From positions 1-64,000 of the forward strand of contig SWBL01000110.1 in assembly GCA_024195585.1 (NCBI GenBank): 64,000 nucleotides of DNA, given 5' to 3'. This stretch comes from Aureobasidium sp. EXF-3400. Lineage: Eukaryota; Ascomycota; Dothideomycetes; Dothideales; Saccotheciaceae. Below are positions 21,189 to 32,490 of the stretch, piece after piece; position 1 is the stretch's first letter; each line of letters opens with the position of its first letter. The notes beneath the pieces were generated by a model. It searched no databases. It was not told the origin of the DNA and was given only the letters and a program-made list of their open reading frames with translations. A program made the position numbers and the translations under genes.

Positions 21189-22245
21189 TTACACTAACAG
21201 ACCGGTCACGCCGTTCACGACGGAGGTCAAGGTTGAGGCCACGCCGCTAAGGGCACCTGTGAGGTTTGCAAGGGTGTAGAGTGTGTCGTTCTCAATCTCT
21301 CCGGTGGCGGCGTTGAGGCCGATCAGTACCGCTTTCAAACTGTTCTCTCCTAGGATAACTCCTTCGGGAATCTGTTCTCCGCTTGCAGCATTCAGCTCGA
21401 TAAGCATCGCAGCCAGGCTGGCCAAAGTGGTTGGTGTCTGTGGTGGTTGCCAGCCAAGTTCGTAGGGAAGTCTCTCTTCTTCGAACAAGCTGCGCACGTA
21501 CTCCAATGGTGCGACTCCGGTAACCGGGTCACCCATAGTCGACAGGTACAGAGCTGTCTCACCGTAGCTGAGAATGAATTGGACTGGACCGTAGCTGAAG
21601 TTGGGGTCTCTAGAGGCTTCCGTGTTGACGCGGTTGAATTTGGCTTTGGCGGCGACCGGGATGGAGGTATTGTCCATACCGCTGTAGTAAGCGAGTACCG
21701 TATCGAAGATGGTTTGATTAAAGCTGTAGTTGTTGCCTGTGGAGGCATCGGCACGGGACAACGAAGCGTCGTGCTCGATCAAGAAGTCATGTCGATCCAG
21801 CATGTCCAGGTCGAAGTACAGGCCTGACGTCAAAGGGTCAGGGTTGGAGCCAATTCCTGCTGTGCCGATGAGAAGGGTGAAGTCGGCACCAACATTGAAC
21901 CCTTTCTGCAAGCAGTCGATCAAGATTGGAATGGTGTATCCTTTGCCGCTTCGGGGGCAGATGTCGTGGTTCGCCAATGTGTTCAGGCCAGGACATGGAG
22001 AGCGGACTGTCAAACTGTCAGAACGGCACTCTAACTCGAATGGTTATACCAATCTTCATACCTTCTCCGCTCTGAGGCGGGTGCCAAGCTGGGTAGTTGC
22101 TGGAAGTGCTGCTTGAGGTGGTGACAGCTTTGACTAGAGGTTTGAGAGAAAGCAGACTGGGATCTCTACGGAGATTGCCCATTCCCGGAAATGCAGAGGC
22201 ATACTGGGCCAGGGCACCAATGAGTAGGACTGAGGAAGACTTCAT
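21189..22245 (-). CDS. secreted chloroperoxidase / heme-thiolate peroxygenase
   Basis: Two exons, 22245-22062 and 22006-21189, with a 55-nt intron, give 333 residues. A signal peptide (MKSSSVLLIGALAQYASAFP) is followed by a short propeptide-like stretch with RR. The heme-thiolate signature SPCPGLNTLANH has the proximal Cys at about residue 66. The acid-base Glu region appears as FEEERLPYELGW, and NxS/T sequons are present (NNYSFN, DNTSIP). Family members use hydrogen peroxide to halogenate or hydroxylate organic substrates outside the cell. The C-terminal 75 residues are longer than in the classical enzyme and repeat ELNAASGEQI and GLNAATGEI, ending in a Thr/Val/Gly-rich stretch. Whether it is a halogenase or a peroxygenase cannot be read from sequence. 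Confidence 0.92.
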
Positions 22246-23252
22246 ACTGCACAGCGGGCTCTCACAGAACAACTAATGAAACGAAGATGCAAGGAGAAGC
22301 AAAGCACCCACCTTAAGAATTGGAACAGACTGTTCATCGTCATGACTCGTCGATGGTCTATTGGTTCAGCTGGTTTAACTTACAGGACGGTCCATCTGGT
22401 CAAAGGCTGGTCGTCACTGTACCGAATTTCAGAACCATGGATCGACATGGATCTGCAGATCCACACGTGGAAGACGGCACTCTGGCCGTAGCAGGTAATC
22501 GCACAGAGCTATTCGCACAAAGGGAGATTAGTGATTGGATCGTGCTGTGTTATTACAGATAGTGCGGCGCCAGTGCCTCGGTCGAAATGGCGATGTTCGA
22601 CAGGTGCGAGCAGTGCGAGTGCAAGTCCGAGGAGTTGTGGCTGAGAATAGGTAATTTTAAGCTCGAAGCCGGTACACTTGTAAAGATCGAATTCGACATG
22701 AAGGCTGTCAAAAGGCGTCTCCTGTCTCGGTCCAGTATCGAAGGTCCGTCATGGCTTGTCATGAAACAGTAGACAGCTGAGCAAAAATTTGCTAGCGAGA
22801 CGGAAACAAGAGGCGCGCGAAGGTGCAGCTGAATCGCAGGTGTGCACAAGAGCGGATGCAGCCGAGAACAAACAGCAAGAGGCACGTGGGACAATTGAGA
22901 TGGGGGACAGGAACCAGAGCACGGCCGTGGTGACGACGAGTGTTGTCGGTCTCACAAAGACGTGCTGTTTAGACTGTCTGACGAGCAGGACTAGGAAGAT
23001 GATAGAATGGTGAAAGAAGAAGGCGCGATGATAGCGTCCGAGGGGCTCTTTCTTGACTCTCCACAAAACGCACGGTGCAGCGATCATTGGGCCGAGAAGT
23101 CCAAGTCGCGGGGACATGATGCTGCTTGGTGAGCAGCAAGCAACCAGCATCAAGGTGCGCCGCAAAGCAGAACTTGTGGTCAAGCACATGTCCATGTCGA
23201 AACAGAGCGGCCGCGCATAGACGACGACTGGACCGAGCTGTACAGTCTCACA
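22246..23252. promoter_or_regulatory. intergenic: divergent region of chloroperoxidase and SNF4 genes
   Basis: 1.0 kb between opposing starts. A 200-codon frame at 22749-23351 on the minus strand runs into SNF4 exon 1, has no domain and is taken as a shadow. A CACGTG box lies near 22884. No gene supported. Confidence 0.45.
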
Positions 23253-24612
23253 ATGGCAGAGGCCGATGCAACCGCAGCCGGGCCTCTGAACGAACCCGCG
23301 CCCACTCACAGCCCATCCACCTCGACTCCCTCGTCGACCAACGCACAGCAACCTTCTCCTGCCTTTGTCGCCCCCAGCGACTACTTACGACCTCGCGAGC
23401 GCGCCCATGGCTCAAAGTCAAGGGGTCCCATGAGCCCCCTCGACCATGAGCAATTGGAAGGCCTGGTCAGTCGGACCCCACCTACGCTTGCTCTACTCGT
23501 CAGCCCTCTTCTAACCATTGTCTACAGCGAGCCATTCGCGAGTTCCTCAAAGCCCGTACAAGCTATGACGTTCTGCCTCTCAGTTACCGCCTGATCGTCT
23601 TCGATACTGCTTTGTTGGTCAAAAAGAGTCTGAACATTCTCATTCAAAATGGTGCGCATACACACCCCTCATCACCTCTACCCTCATCGACCCTCCGCTG
23701 ACATACAACAGGCATTGTCTCTGCTCCGCTTTGGGACTCGAAGACCTCGACCTTCGCTGGCCTCCTGACTACCTCGGACTACATCAACGTCATTCAGTAC
23801 TACTGGCAAAACCCAGATGCCCTCGCCCAAGTCGATCAATTCCGTCTTAACAGTCTGCGCGATATTGAGAAAGCTATCGGCGTACAGCCCATCGAGACAG
23901 TCTCGGTGCATCCTCTTCAATCTCTCTACACGGCATGTCGTCGCATGCTCGAGTCCCGCGCTCGTCGTATTCCTCTGGTCGACGTCGATGACGAAACACA
24001 ACGCGCCATGATAGTCAGTGTCTTGACCCAGTATCGCATCCTCAAGTTCGTCGCTGTCAACGTCAAAGATACCCAGAACTTGCGCAAGCCTTTGAGGGAC
24101 ATCGACTGCGGCACCTACGGCGACCTGCAAACCGCTACAATGGAGACTCCTGTCATGGACGTCATTCATTTGCTTGTTAAGTACAGCATATCAAACGTTC
24201 CTATTCTGGATAGCGATGGTAAGTTCTTGGATCCACCTTCCAAGCCCCCTGACTAACAACGGGCCAGGCGGCGTTGTCAATGTTTTCGAAGCAGTCGATG
24301 TCATATCACTCATTAAGGGTGGTGTATATGATGACCTGAACTTGACCGTCGGCGAAGCTCTGCTAAAGCGCTCCGAGGTAATATAATCAACTGTCTCAAT
24401 GCAGAAGACCATGGCTGACATGATCTTAGGATTTCCCTGGCATTTTCACGTGTACCCTCAACGACCGCCTGGATTCCATCTTCGACACAATTCGCAAATC
24501 TCGCGTTCACCGCTTTGTTGTAATTGATGAGGACAAGAAGCTCAAAGGCTTGCTTACATTGAGTGATATCTTAGAATACGTACTTCTCGAAGGCGAAGGA
24601 GACGAGTTATGA
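23253..24612 (+). CDS. SNF4: AMP-activated protein kinase gamma subunit (SNF4)
   Basis: Five exons, 23253-23465, 23528-23651, 23712-24218, 24268-24377 and 24430-24612, give 378 residues. A Pro/Ser-rich N-terminus of about 70 residues precedes four CBS repeats: SYDVLPLSYRLIVFDTALLV, SVHPLQSLYTACRRMLESRARRIPLVD with SVLTQYRILKFVAVN, TATMETPVMDVIHLLVKYSI with VVNVFEAVDVI, and CTLNDRLDSIFDTIRKSRVH with LLTLSDILEYVLL. The gamma subunit binds adenine nucleotides and controls the SNF1 kinase during glucose limitation, in cytosol and nucleus. Each splice junction falls between conserved segments and restores the frame. The length is close to yeast SNF4 plus a disordered leader. Confidence 0.96.
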
Positions 24613-25175
24613 TGAATTTCGGTTTTGATACCCATGGTAAGTTGCAACAACAAGTACCACTTTTCAGTTCTTATACGAAGAATTTTTTCCACAACATTTG
24701 CATTCCATGTGCCCATCCATTGCGTCCTGATCTTCACTGTAAGTGTTTGTCCAGTCATCAAGTAGATTATCCTAAAAAAAGTCCCATTAGATGAAAATTG
24801 CCCTTAGTGTGCCAATGATGTGTGCTAAACCGATCAAACGAGTGATCGGTGTTGCACCTGGAACGCGAGTGGTCTTCCGGTTTGCCAACACGAGAATGTA
24901 CATGGTGAGGTGACATCCAACCGCCTTCCCCGCATCATTCTTCCGTCGACGACATCTCTTCTTCCTGCAGAGAGACTTTGCACTCAGGATCATGCCCACC
25001 GGAGCTGGCTGACGATGTCCGGATAAAGATCAAGGATCTTCATCTTTCACGCCCTTCTCCGCACGATTGACCATCTCTCGGGCGATTATTGTCCGGACTC
25101 CTTGGTCCACAGGTAGGTATAATATCTCGTAAGATCTCTTTCCTACCCGTTGCTTCCTATGACATATCTCACATA
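24613..25175. other. intergenic: SNF4 3' flank and GH79 promoter
   Basis: 563 nt between two plus-strand genes. No coding frame, RNA gene or repeat of note. Confidence 0.5.
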
Positions 25176-26887
25176 ATGCGATTCTGTCTGTCATCTGGTT
25201 CGCGTCTTGCTCCATACACTGCTGTGTTGATTGCAGCCCGTATCGTCATCTGTCAACCTTTGGGAGGTGTTGATAGTGTTTTCTCATTGGAAGTACCAAA
25301 GACAGCACTTGGTGCATCGATAAAACATGATCCTTCATTCGTCTCTTTCTCGTTCGAGCCTGCCTTCTGGGTAGAGTTTTTCGGCAATTCCAGTTCTCCC
25401 AACAAACTCGCCTTCGATCTGCTGGATTGCATTGTCGACCATGGTGGGCAGCCAACGGTCTCGTTCCCTCGATTTGCATCTTTGACCTGTGCTCATGTAT
25501 TCGACAGATTCGACCCGGTGGTATTACAATGGATTTCATGATATTCAATGCGTCAGCTGGTGATCCAGTCCGTACTACAAACGCCAAAGGCGGTGTTTAT
25601 CGCACGACTGTTGGACCTGCCTACTACAAAAGCTGGTCAAACTTCCCTGAAGGCACCAAGTTTGTCTCTACGTTGAACTTCGGCAATGACTCGCTTGATT
25701 TCGCTAGAGATCTGGCAGTTGCATCTGTCAAATATGCAAGTAACGACAGTATCAGCTTCTTCGAACTCGGAAACGAGCCTACGAACTACCCAGGCTCGAG
25801 ATGGAAGAACAGCACAGAAGCGTACGTTCAGCAATGGAAGAATTGGACAGCTCAAATTGATGCAGCCGTCAACATGACGCTAGGTGCGGATACTGCGGTC
25901 GAGTTTGGCAGTGAGCGTTGGTGGGCTTCGTCTGCGACGACAGACCAGACTGGACTCGAGGTTCTCCCTGATGTACTCATACCTGCTGGAATTGATTCCA
26001 GAAATCAAGTGGCTGACTATTCCATACACTCATATCCATTCTCGACCTGCGATCCAGCCCGAGCAGAGCTAGCGACTATACAAAACATCCTGAATCAGAC
26101 CGAGCTGGCACGCTATGCTGACGAAGACATCTATCCCTCGGCCAAAGCCGCACTGGATGCTGGCAATCGTTGGATCATTGGTGAATTCAATTCCATCTCG
26201 TGTTCTGGCAACCCGAACGTCTCGGACACTTTTGCACAGGCGCTGTGGGTGATTCAGAGTGAATTGATCTATGCTGTGCGCAATGCCTCGGCCGTATATC
26301 TCCACCAGGGAGCAGCATTGGTATTTCAGAGCAGTCAACAAGTCAATTCTGCGGGTCAAAATGGATCGCCAGGCTATTCGACATACGATATGTTTTATCC
26401 TCAAGACAGCGAGAAGCGAGGCCCCGCGAGGGTTTTGCCTAGCTTCTCCAGTCAACTCTTCATGGCTGAAGCATTTGCTATTCCTGAAACTCAGGTCCGC
26501 CAGCTCGAAACACCTTCAGGCATTGATAAGGACTATTTCTCGGCATATGCTTTCTACGTCAATGATAAACTCAACAAATTGGCCATCATCAACTCCAAGC
26601 CGTACTATGCAAACTCGACGAGCGACTTCACGGCAATACTGGATATCTCAAAGTACGGGCACTCGAAGAAGGGGATCCGCGCGTGGTTGAAAAGATTGAG
26701 TGCTCCTTATATCAACGAAGGCAACGCAAACAATACCACTTGGGCAGGCCAAGCATTCGATCAGGGCCATGAAACCGGACATCTCCTTATTGAAACAGTT
26801 GGGCGCGATGGTCTGGTGCACGTCAGGGGAAGTGAGGCCGTACTCGTCTTCTTTGACAAGCGAGATGCAAACATGGATGCGTGCTAG
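25176..26887 (+). CDS. glycoside hydrolase family 79 (beta-glucuronidase-like)
   Basis: Two exons, 25176-25457 and 25508-26887, with a 50-nt intron (GTCTCG...CAG), give 553 residues. The N-terminus MRFCLSSGSRLAPYTAVLIAARIVICQ is a plausible signal peptide. The GH79 barrel shows SFSFEPAFWVEFFGN, IRPGGITMDFMIFN, STLNFGND, ELGNEPTNYPGSRW with the acid/base Glu at about residue 184, and WIIGEFNS with the likely nucleophile at about 320. A C-terminal beta domain ends in GSEAVLVFFDK. Many NxS/T sequons fit secretion. Fungal GH79 enzymes remove glucuronic or 4-O-methylglucuronic acid from arabinogalactan or related polymers. Substrate is inferred from family only. The last residues (DANMDAC) follow the conserved core. 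Confidence 0.9.
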
Positions 26888-27024
26888 ATTTGTTGAGTTA
26901 CATGCGCATACAAGCTGCCATCGTTGCTTTTCTTCCTAACATTCTTTCCGTGCTCTGCAGCATATACTGCGTACATGAACCTCTGAAGCCGAGTGCCGTG
27001 CCTGAAGCCCAGACGGTAATAGCT

Positions 27025-27722
27025 TTAGATCAACTTTACAACCGTCTCCGTAGACCCCAAGGTATCCACACTCGGTCTGTACAGTGTACCAGCCTCAGAC
27101 GACACTCTCGCGTCTTCATCGTTTTTTGAAGCGTCAAGTGGCTGGTACAGCGCCTCGCTCTCACGTGAATGGCGAGGCTTTTCGGCTGGAATGCGAGTGA
27201 TGCTAGGAATGATTCCTGCACTGATGTGTGTATGACAATTTGGGCACGTTCGCGCGAGTGTAAACGTCTTACACATTCTGAAGAGGTGACGGAGGACGAA
27301 GAAGGCGTGGATACAGCTGTTCAGGACACGTATGTTAGCATAATACATACAGGAAGAACAAGAAGGAGATGTTCAGCTTACAAATCCATCAATAATGGTA
27401 CTGTCCCATAAGTTCCCAGCATGACGACTCCGCCGTCCTCCCATCTCCTGCGACCAGCACTGAGCACCCAGAACGGCAGCAATATGCTAAAGATAAGAAT
27501 GGCGAGAGACGTGTCGATGTACAAGACCAGCTGACTCCATCGAAAGTTTACCTTCAAGGAGAGCAGACCGAATGTAGCGGAGAAAAATGCAGGAATGATA
27601 CCAAGAGCAGGAACCGTAGTGGTAGACACAATGCCATAAGGGATCAGGAGGCCTAAAGCAGGAAAGAAAGCGATCAGAGTTGTGGTGCGGAGGATACGGT
27701 CGAGAGGGCTTGGGCTGTCCAT
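27025..27722 (-). CDS. small multi-pass membrane protein, unknown function
   Basis: Two exons, 27722-27382 and 27316-27025, with a 65-nt intron (GTAAGC...ACAG), give 210 residues. Without splicing the first exon ends two codons later at a TAA formed by the donor itself. Exon 1 encodes four hydrophobic segments (LIAFFPALGLLIPYGIVSTT, ALGIIPAFFSATFGLLSL, LVLYIDTSLAILIFSILLPF, VVMLGTYGTVPLLMDL). Exon 2 completes a fifth (CIHAFFVLRHLF). A soluble tail follows with ARTCPNCHTHIS, a single CxxC, then an acidic Ser-rich end. The form is common among uncharacterised ascomycete membrane proteins. I do not recognise a named family. It is convergent with the GH79 gene (137 nt apart). Confidence 0.75.
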
Positions 27723-29486
27723 GATGCGTGTTCAGTCGTTGTGGTTATGATGCTGGTTATCTTTGTGGAAAGAATGGTACTTCAATAGGATTGGCGCGGT
27801 CTTCTTATACAGATACCTGTGAAGAACAAGGACGATAGCTGCGCCTCGTTAACGTGTCCCATTGTTTTTTCGACAAGGCATCAACATTATTCCTCCCCTC
27901 GTCAGTCTACAAGGCACCGATGTTCGATTGGCGTATGTGCTTCGAAGTGGATCTGGAGTACTCGTTTTCGCAACGGGAGATGGCCTCGCAGGATTCAGGG
28001 GCACGTCCGGTGAAGCGTAAGAACTTGAGTTAAACATAATCTGCGGCTATACAGCATGATTCGTTAAGTTTGGTGAGTAAGCAGGTACTCTTTGTACATT
28101 CGCCAGGAATAATTGCACAAAACATCCACAATTCCATTCTGTTATATACGCTTTCTGTTTATCATTCATTCAGGCGGACGACATATTCGCAAGACCCGTC
28201 TATCGCAATAGGTCGACGTTAGGCATCCAACATCTCGGCCACTATACCCAATTGGCTGACTTGTGATATCCGAAAAGTTCTTGGAATACCAAGCATGATG
28301 GTGATTTTCACATGCCTTCCTAAAATCAGTATATGTCATTTTCTCTCTCGTCCCTCGATACCAGGCTTCTCCTTGAACCAGCCTTGAATTGTTTACACAA
28401 TCATAGGAAGGAGCTCGTACTGAACCTTTTGAGGTAGTGGCTATGAACCATGCTCGAGTGATGATGAGCAATCAGGCATAGAGCTCACATGAGACGCAGC
28501 AGCAAGAACAGCCCCGCTTCCCACGAAATTCCCTGAGTAAGTGTGTTCGCAATATCCAATGCTATATTGAGACGTGGAAGACGGGAATTGAAAGTTGAAA
28601 CGTGTGCCGCGTGCGTGAGAAGCTCTCCCCACACCGTTGGGAAAAGAGCTCCCTGCAGCCGTTTCTGTGGGGAATCGAAGAACCACAACAGGTGCAAAAC
28701 GACGACGATTGAACAACGGGGAATGTTGCAAAACTGCTATCAGACAGATAAGCTTACAAGGACACACACCAGCTGATATAGCGGTCATCACAGCTTGTCT
28801 AGGCTGACATGGAAAAGTGCAGCGACAAGAGCTGTTCCTGTCACACCTGACAACGAAGCCACCCAGCCACCGCCGCGCTTGCAAGCGAATGCGTATGTTG
28901 ACAAAACACTCGGACCTGCTAGCCTGCAGAGATCGACAGCGCAAGCACAACAAAGGCTGGGGAGATGGCGCCTACGATCAGCCATTGCCTTGCCGTATTC
29001 TTGCCATGATGGCTGGTTCAGCGTCAGGTCCCAGCACATGTCTTGCTGAGGTGGCTGTCAAAAAGCCAACAAATGGCATGGCCAACGTGAACGGGGAAGG
29101 AGCAAACCACCCGAGTGGCTCGACCGGCAGAGCAGATCCCTCGATATCGGGTTACAGTTTCCACTAACCTCTACTATCCACCTGGAAACGGGCGGGTACA
29201 GCGATAACAAACAGGGTGCAGGTCAAATGAAAGGTCAATCAATCACCTTGGCCTCTTTCCACTTTATTTAGTATCCTGCAAGACAAATCACCTTCGTCAC
29301 CTTAGCATCTCCTCCTTCCTTACTCCGCTTTCCAAATCCCAATTCTCCCCCGACAAGGACTTTCAGTTCGTTCTTGTTGTCCTTTCGAGTTGTTCAAGGA
29401 CAGTTCGTGAGGTCTTCAAGAAAGAACACTTGACATCCAGCAAGCTGGATTTTGAAGCAAGAGTGAGTGCTTATCACCAGATTCAG
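27723..29486. promoter_or_regulatory. intergenic, 1.76 kb divergent region upstream of HEX1
   Basis: Between the membrane protein gene (-) and HEX1 (+). A 170-codon minus-strand frame at 28441-28953 is Cys/Arg/Ser-rich without domain character and is not accepted. The 200 nt before the HEX1 long-form ATG are very CT-rich, typical of leaders of strongly expressed fungal genes. Confidence 0.5.
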
Positions 29487-31146
29487 ATGGCTAGTGCAGC
29501 AATTGATCAGGCTCTCGCAGGTCCCCATCCCTTTCAGTGGTATGGTCTTCCTCGTTATTCTCCACCAGCACTCAGCTCACATTGTGCAGTCTTCCCGTCC
29601 ACGTATAGGAGTGACACTGTCACCAAATCTACAGAGATCAAAGTAGAAGAGCAGGTCAACCTTTCCAGCTCGCACGGCGGACGGGAAGGTCACGAAACTC
29701 GCTACACCTCATCCCAGGCACCTCCGTCCCGCCGCTTCGAAGAGGAGATCAGAGTCACAGAGAAAGACAGCTACCGTCGTCCAGGACGCAGAGAAGAGAA
29801 CATCCACATCTACGAAGAAGAGCGTACGTCTCGTCCCAACAGACAGACCAAGATCAGTATTGAACAAGACCGGTAAGTCGAGCGTTTCATCTTGCATTCC
29901 CCCTCCAATGGCTGCCTGCACGCATGCAAGCAAGATCAGCATCAGTCCACCGCTTTTTCTCGCTTCGGCACGCGCGGGCGGATCGAGCGGTTCAGGCACT
30001 AAAGCAGTGACATGAACCAGCTCTCCACCCACTAGCGTGTTGCCATGTCAACTGCAGTGTCCATGCTGCTCGTCCAAGCTTCTATCACTCATATCCTCCC
30101 CTTGACCTGACTCTCTTCCCGAACCGTTGCTTCCCTTCTTTGCTCAGGCCAGTCCCACTGACAACCCCAGCTATCGTGAACCTTACCAACGTTACGTCGA
30201 CGCACAGATTGACGTTCGTGACAAGACCTACGACCACCAGTACCGTACTACCCACGGTCCTACAACTCATCTCGGATCAGAGGTCGACGTTACCGAGCGT
30301 GACTATCGTCGCCGAACCAGCCCCATAGCTCAGGACTCCTACGCCCAGGACACATCCGGCTCTTACGTCCAGGACTACCCCAACACTACCTCTGCTCGAG
30401 ACTACTACCACACATCTCCAGCCAAAGAGGAAGTACGTGTCAAGTCTGAGACTCGTACTACCGTCGACCCTCCCAAGAAACGCAAGTTTGATATGGGATA
30501 TTACGACGACGAAGGCCAATATCACTCTTTCCGTGACGGACTTCACCGTGCTGCTGACCACATCCTCCACCCCATCCACGGACCTCGTCACCACCACCAG
30601 CATCACCATCACTCCGAGCCTGTTGAAGAAGTCATTGAAGAACGTGAGACCGTGACAACCATGTCTGCTCCTCGTCGTTCCGCTGGCCGCTCCGGTCCTA
30701 GCAGTGCCGTCTCGATTCCCTGCCACCACATCCGCATCGGTGATCTGTTGTATCTACAAGGTCGTCCTTGCCAGGTCATTCGTATCACTACCTCTTCTCA
30801 GACTGGTCAGCACCGTTACCTTGGTGTCGACCTCTTCACCAAGCAGCTGCAAGAGGAATCTTCCTTCATCTCCAACCCTTCCCCATCGGTTGTAGTTCAG
30901 CAGATGTATGGACCCGTGTTCAAGCAGTACCGTGTCCTTGACATCCGCGATGATGGAAACGTTGTTGCTATGACCGAGACTGGCGATGTCAAGCAAGGTC
31001 TTCCTGTCATTGACCAGAGCAACTTGTTGCAGCGCCTCACTGATGCTTTCGACGAGGGTCGTGGCAGCATCAGAGTTCTGGTTCTCACTGATGAAGGCCG
31101 TGAGCTTGCTGTCGACTACAGAGTCGTGAACGGTAGCAGACTGTAA
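29487..31146 (+). CDS. HEX1: Woronin body major protein HEX1, with long N-terminal form
   Basis: The C-terminal 145 residues are the HEX1 core, an eIF5A-like fold: IPCHHIRIGDLLYLQGRPCQ, GQHRYLGVDLFTKQLQEESS, VVVQQMYGPVFKQYRVLDIR, TETGDVKQGLPVIDQSNLLQ. It ends GSRL, with SRL the peroxisome import signal. HEX1 self-assembles into the crystalline core of Woronin bodies that plug septal pores after wounding. The usual short form would start at the ATG at 30493 (MGYYDDEGQYHSF, 217 residues). An upstream exon, 29487-29872, joined over a 298-nt intron to 30171-31146, keeps frame and gives about 453 residues. The added part is a charged Arg/Glu/Tyr/Thr-rich region. A further in-frame 69-nt GT-AG candidate (29521-29589) may or may not be removed. 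A His-rich run (HHHQHHHH) links extension and core. Alternative 5' splicing is known for HEX1 homologues in other fungi. Confidence 0.92.
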
Positions 31147-32490
31147 GCCAGTGCAGGTATGTTGATGTGTCATGTCCGTCTTATCAGTATGTCACTTACC
31201 AATGAAAGGAATGAAACGAGACCCGACCAACTGTTGTCCTCTAGGACTCACGCAAGGGTTCAGCCAACGGAACAGAGCTGGAAACATATAGGCTCTGAAC
31301 CATGAACGACAAATGTTATGCCCTCCTTTGATAGTTTGAATGATAGCTAAGAATTGAAACGAGAGATTTTTGATCATTGACAACATCTATGACACGTGTT
31401 GCCTTTCCCAATGACTTCAAATGCTTGTTGGTGTGATTTTCGGCCAAGGTTGACCGGATTAACAAGGAGTCAAATCTTGTGACCACACCAGACTATATTC
31501 ATTTTGCTCAGCCTCCTTGTTCAACTATGTCGCAGCAAATATATTGGCGCATGCCTAGAAACAAGATTTATATCGAAAGGAACCTGTCAAAGTGGTTATC
31601 AAGCGAGCGATGAGCATGCTTTGTGGACATTCTTTGGAAAAGACTACAGGGATCTGACAGTCTGCCCGATGTTCAAAAACCTGATACAGCACTATAGAGC
31701 AGGGCAAACGCGTCAGCTGGTACCTGCTTTGTAGACGTTTGAGACGAGTTGGTCGATGCATTTGATGTATCCTAGTAGCGATCCCTTTTGTGGCGACCCT
31801 GACAGGGCCAGTTGGCAGTCAGGCATCCAAGAAAAAGATGGCAAGCAAGATCAGAAACACGTTGGCAGATGTCATTGGTGTTGGAGCAGCATGACACGTG
31901 AGACGAGCACACTGCCACCCTGCCACCCTGCCACAGAGGCGGCGATGATCCAGTAAAAATAGTAAGACCGGCTTGTGGCTTCCTCGGAGCTAGTCGCGTT
32001 CCTTGGCCCTATGACACGCCGAAAGTCCCGAGTTTTGTGGGGTTAAGAGGAGCTCTGACGATGCTTTTACAAACGGTCGTTGAGCCTCGTTGTTCGAAAC
32101 AGGCTGTCATCTGCTTCGACCTGTTCTAGCTGCAGATTTTCCAGGTGCATGGACTTCGATCAATGTTCCGGAAATAGTTATGGGGAGTTGGTACTTGCTA
32201 AAGTACTGTGGGAGCAGCAGGATGAGACGAGCTCGATAGAGTTAACGCAGTGTCGGAAGCACAGTTGAAGCAGGAACCACCAAAGCTCAGCTTAATAAGT
32301 TGGAGTTGTCCAGCGACCCCGTCGTCATTGTTGGTGACGTAAAAGCCGGTTGCGTGTTGTGGTTTGCCTGTCTCAGCATTTGTGCGACTTCCAACTACTT
32401 TACGTGTCTGAATTGTCTCTTGTCTTCCTTCCTCCACCTCAAACATCTGTACTTAACCCGCACAATCACAACTCAACCAATTCATATAGC
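31147..32490. other. intergenic, 1.3 kb
   Basis: HEX1 3' flank and promoter of the kinase gene. It contains three tandem copies of CTGCCACC/A at 31912-31935 and a CACGTG box near 31393. Short frames here lack any protein character. A CT-rich leader precedes the kinase ATG. Confidence 0.5.

Noticed and set aside
22350..22440. tRNA-like TTGGTTCAGCTGGTTTAAC resembling a D-arm
   Set aside because: No matching T-arm with a GTTCRANTC box at the right distance and no paired acceptor stem.
22749..23351. 200-codon minus-strand frame between chloroperoxidase and SNF4
   Set aside because: Overlaps SNF4 exon 1 antisense and has no protein-like pattern; mirror of biased codons.
28441..28953. 170-codon minus-strand frame in the HEX1 upstream region
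   Set aside because: Cys/Arg/Ser-rich with no domain, no clear start context, and overlapped by equally long frames on the other strand.
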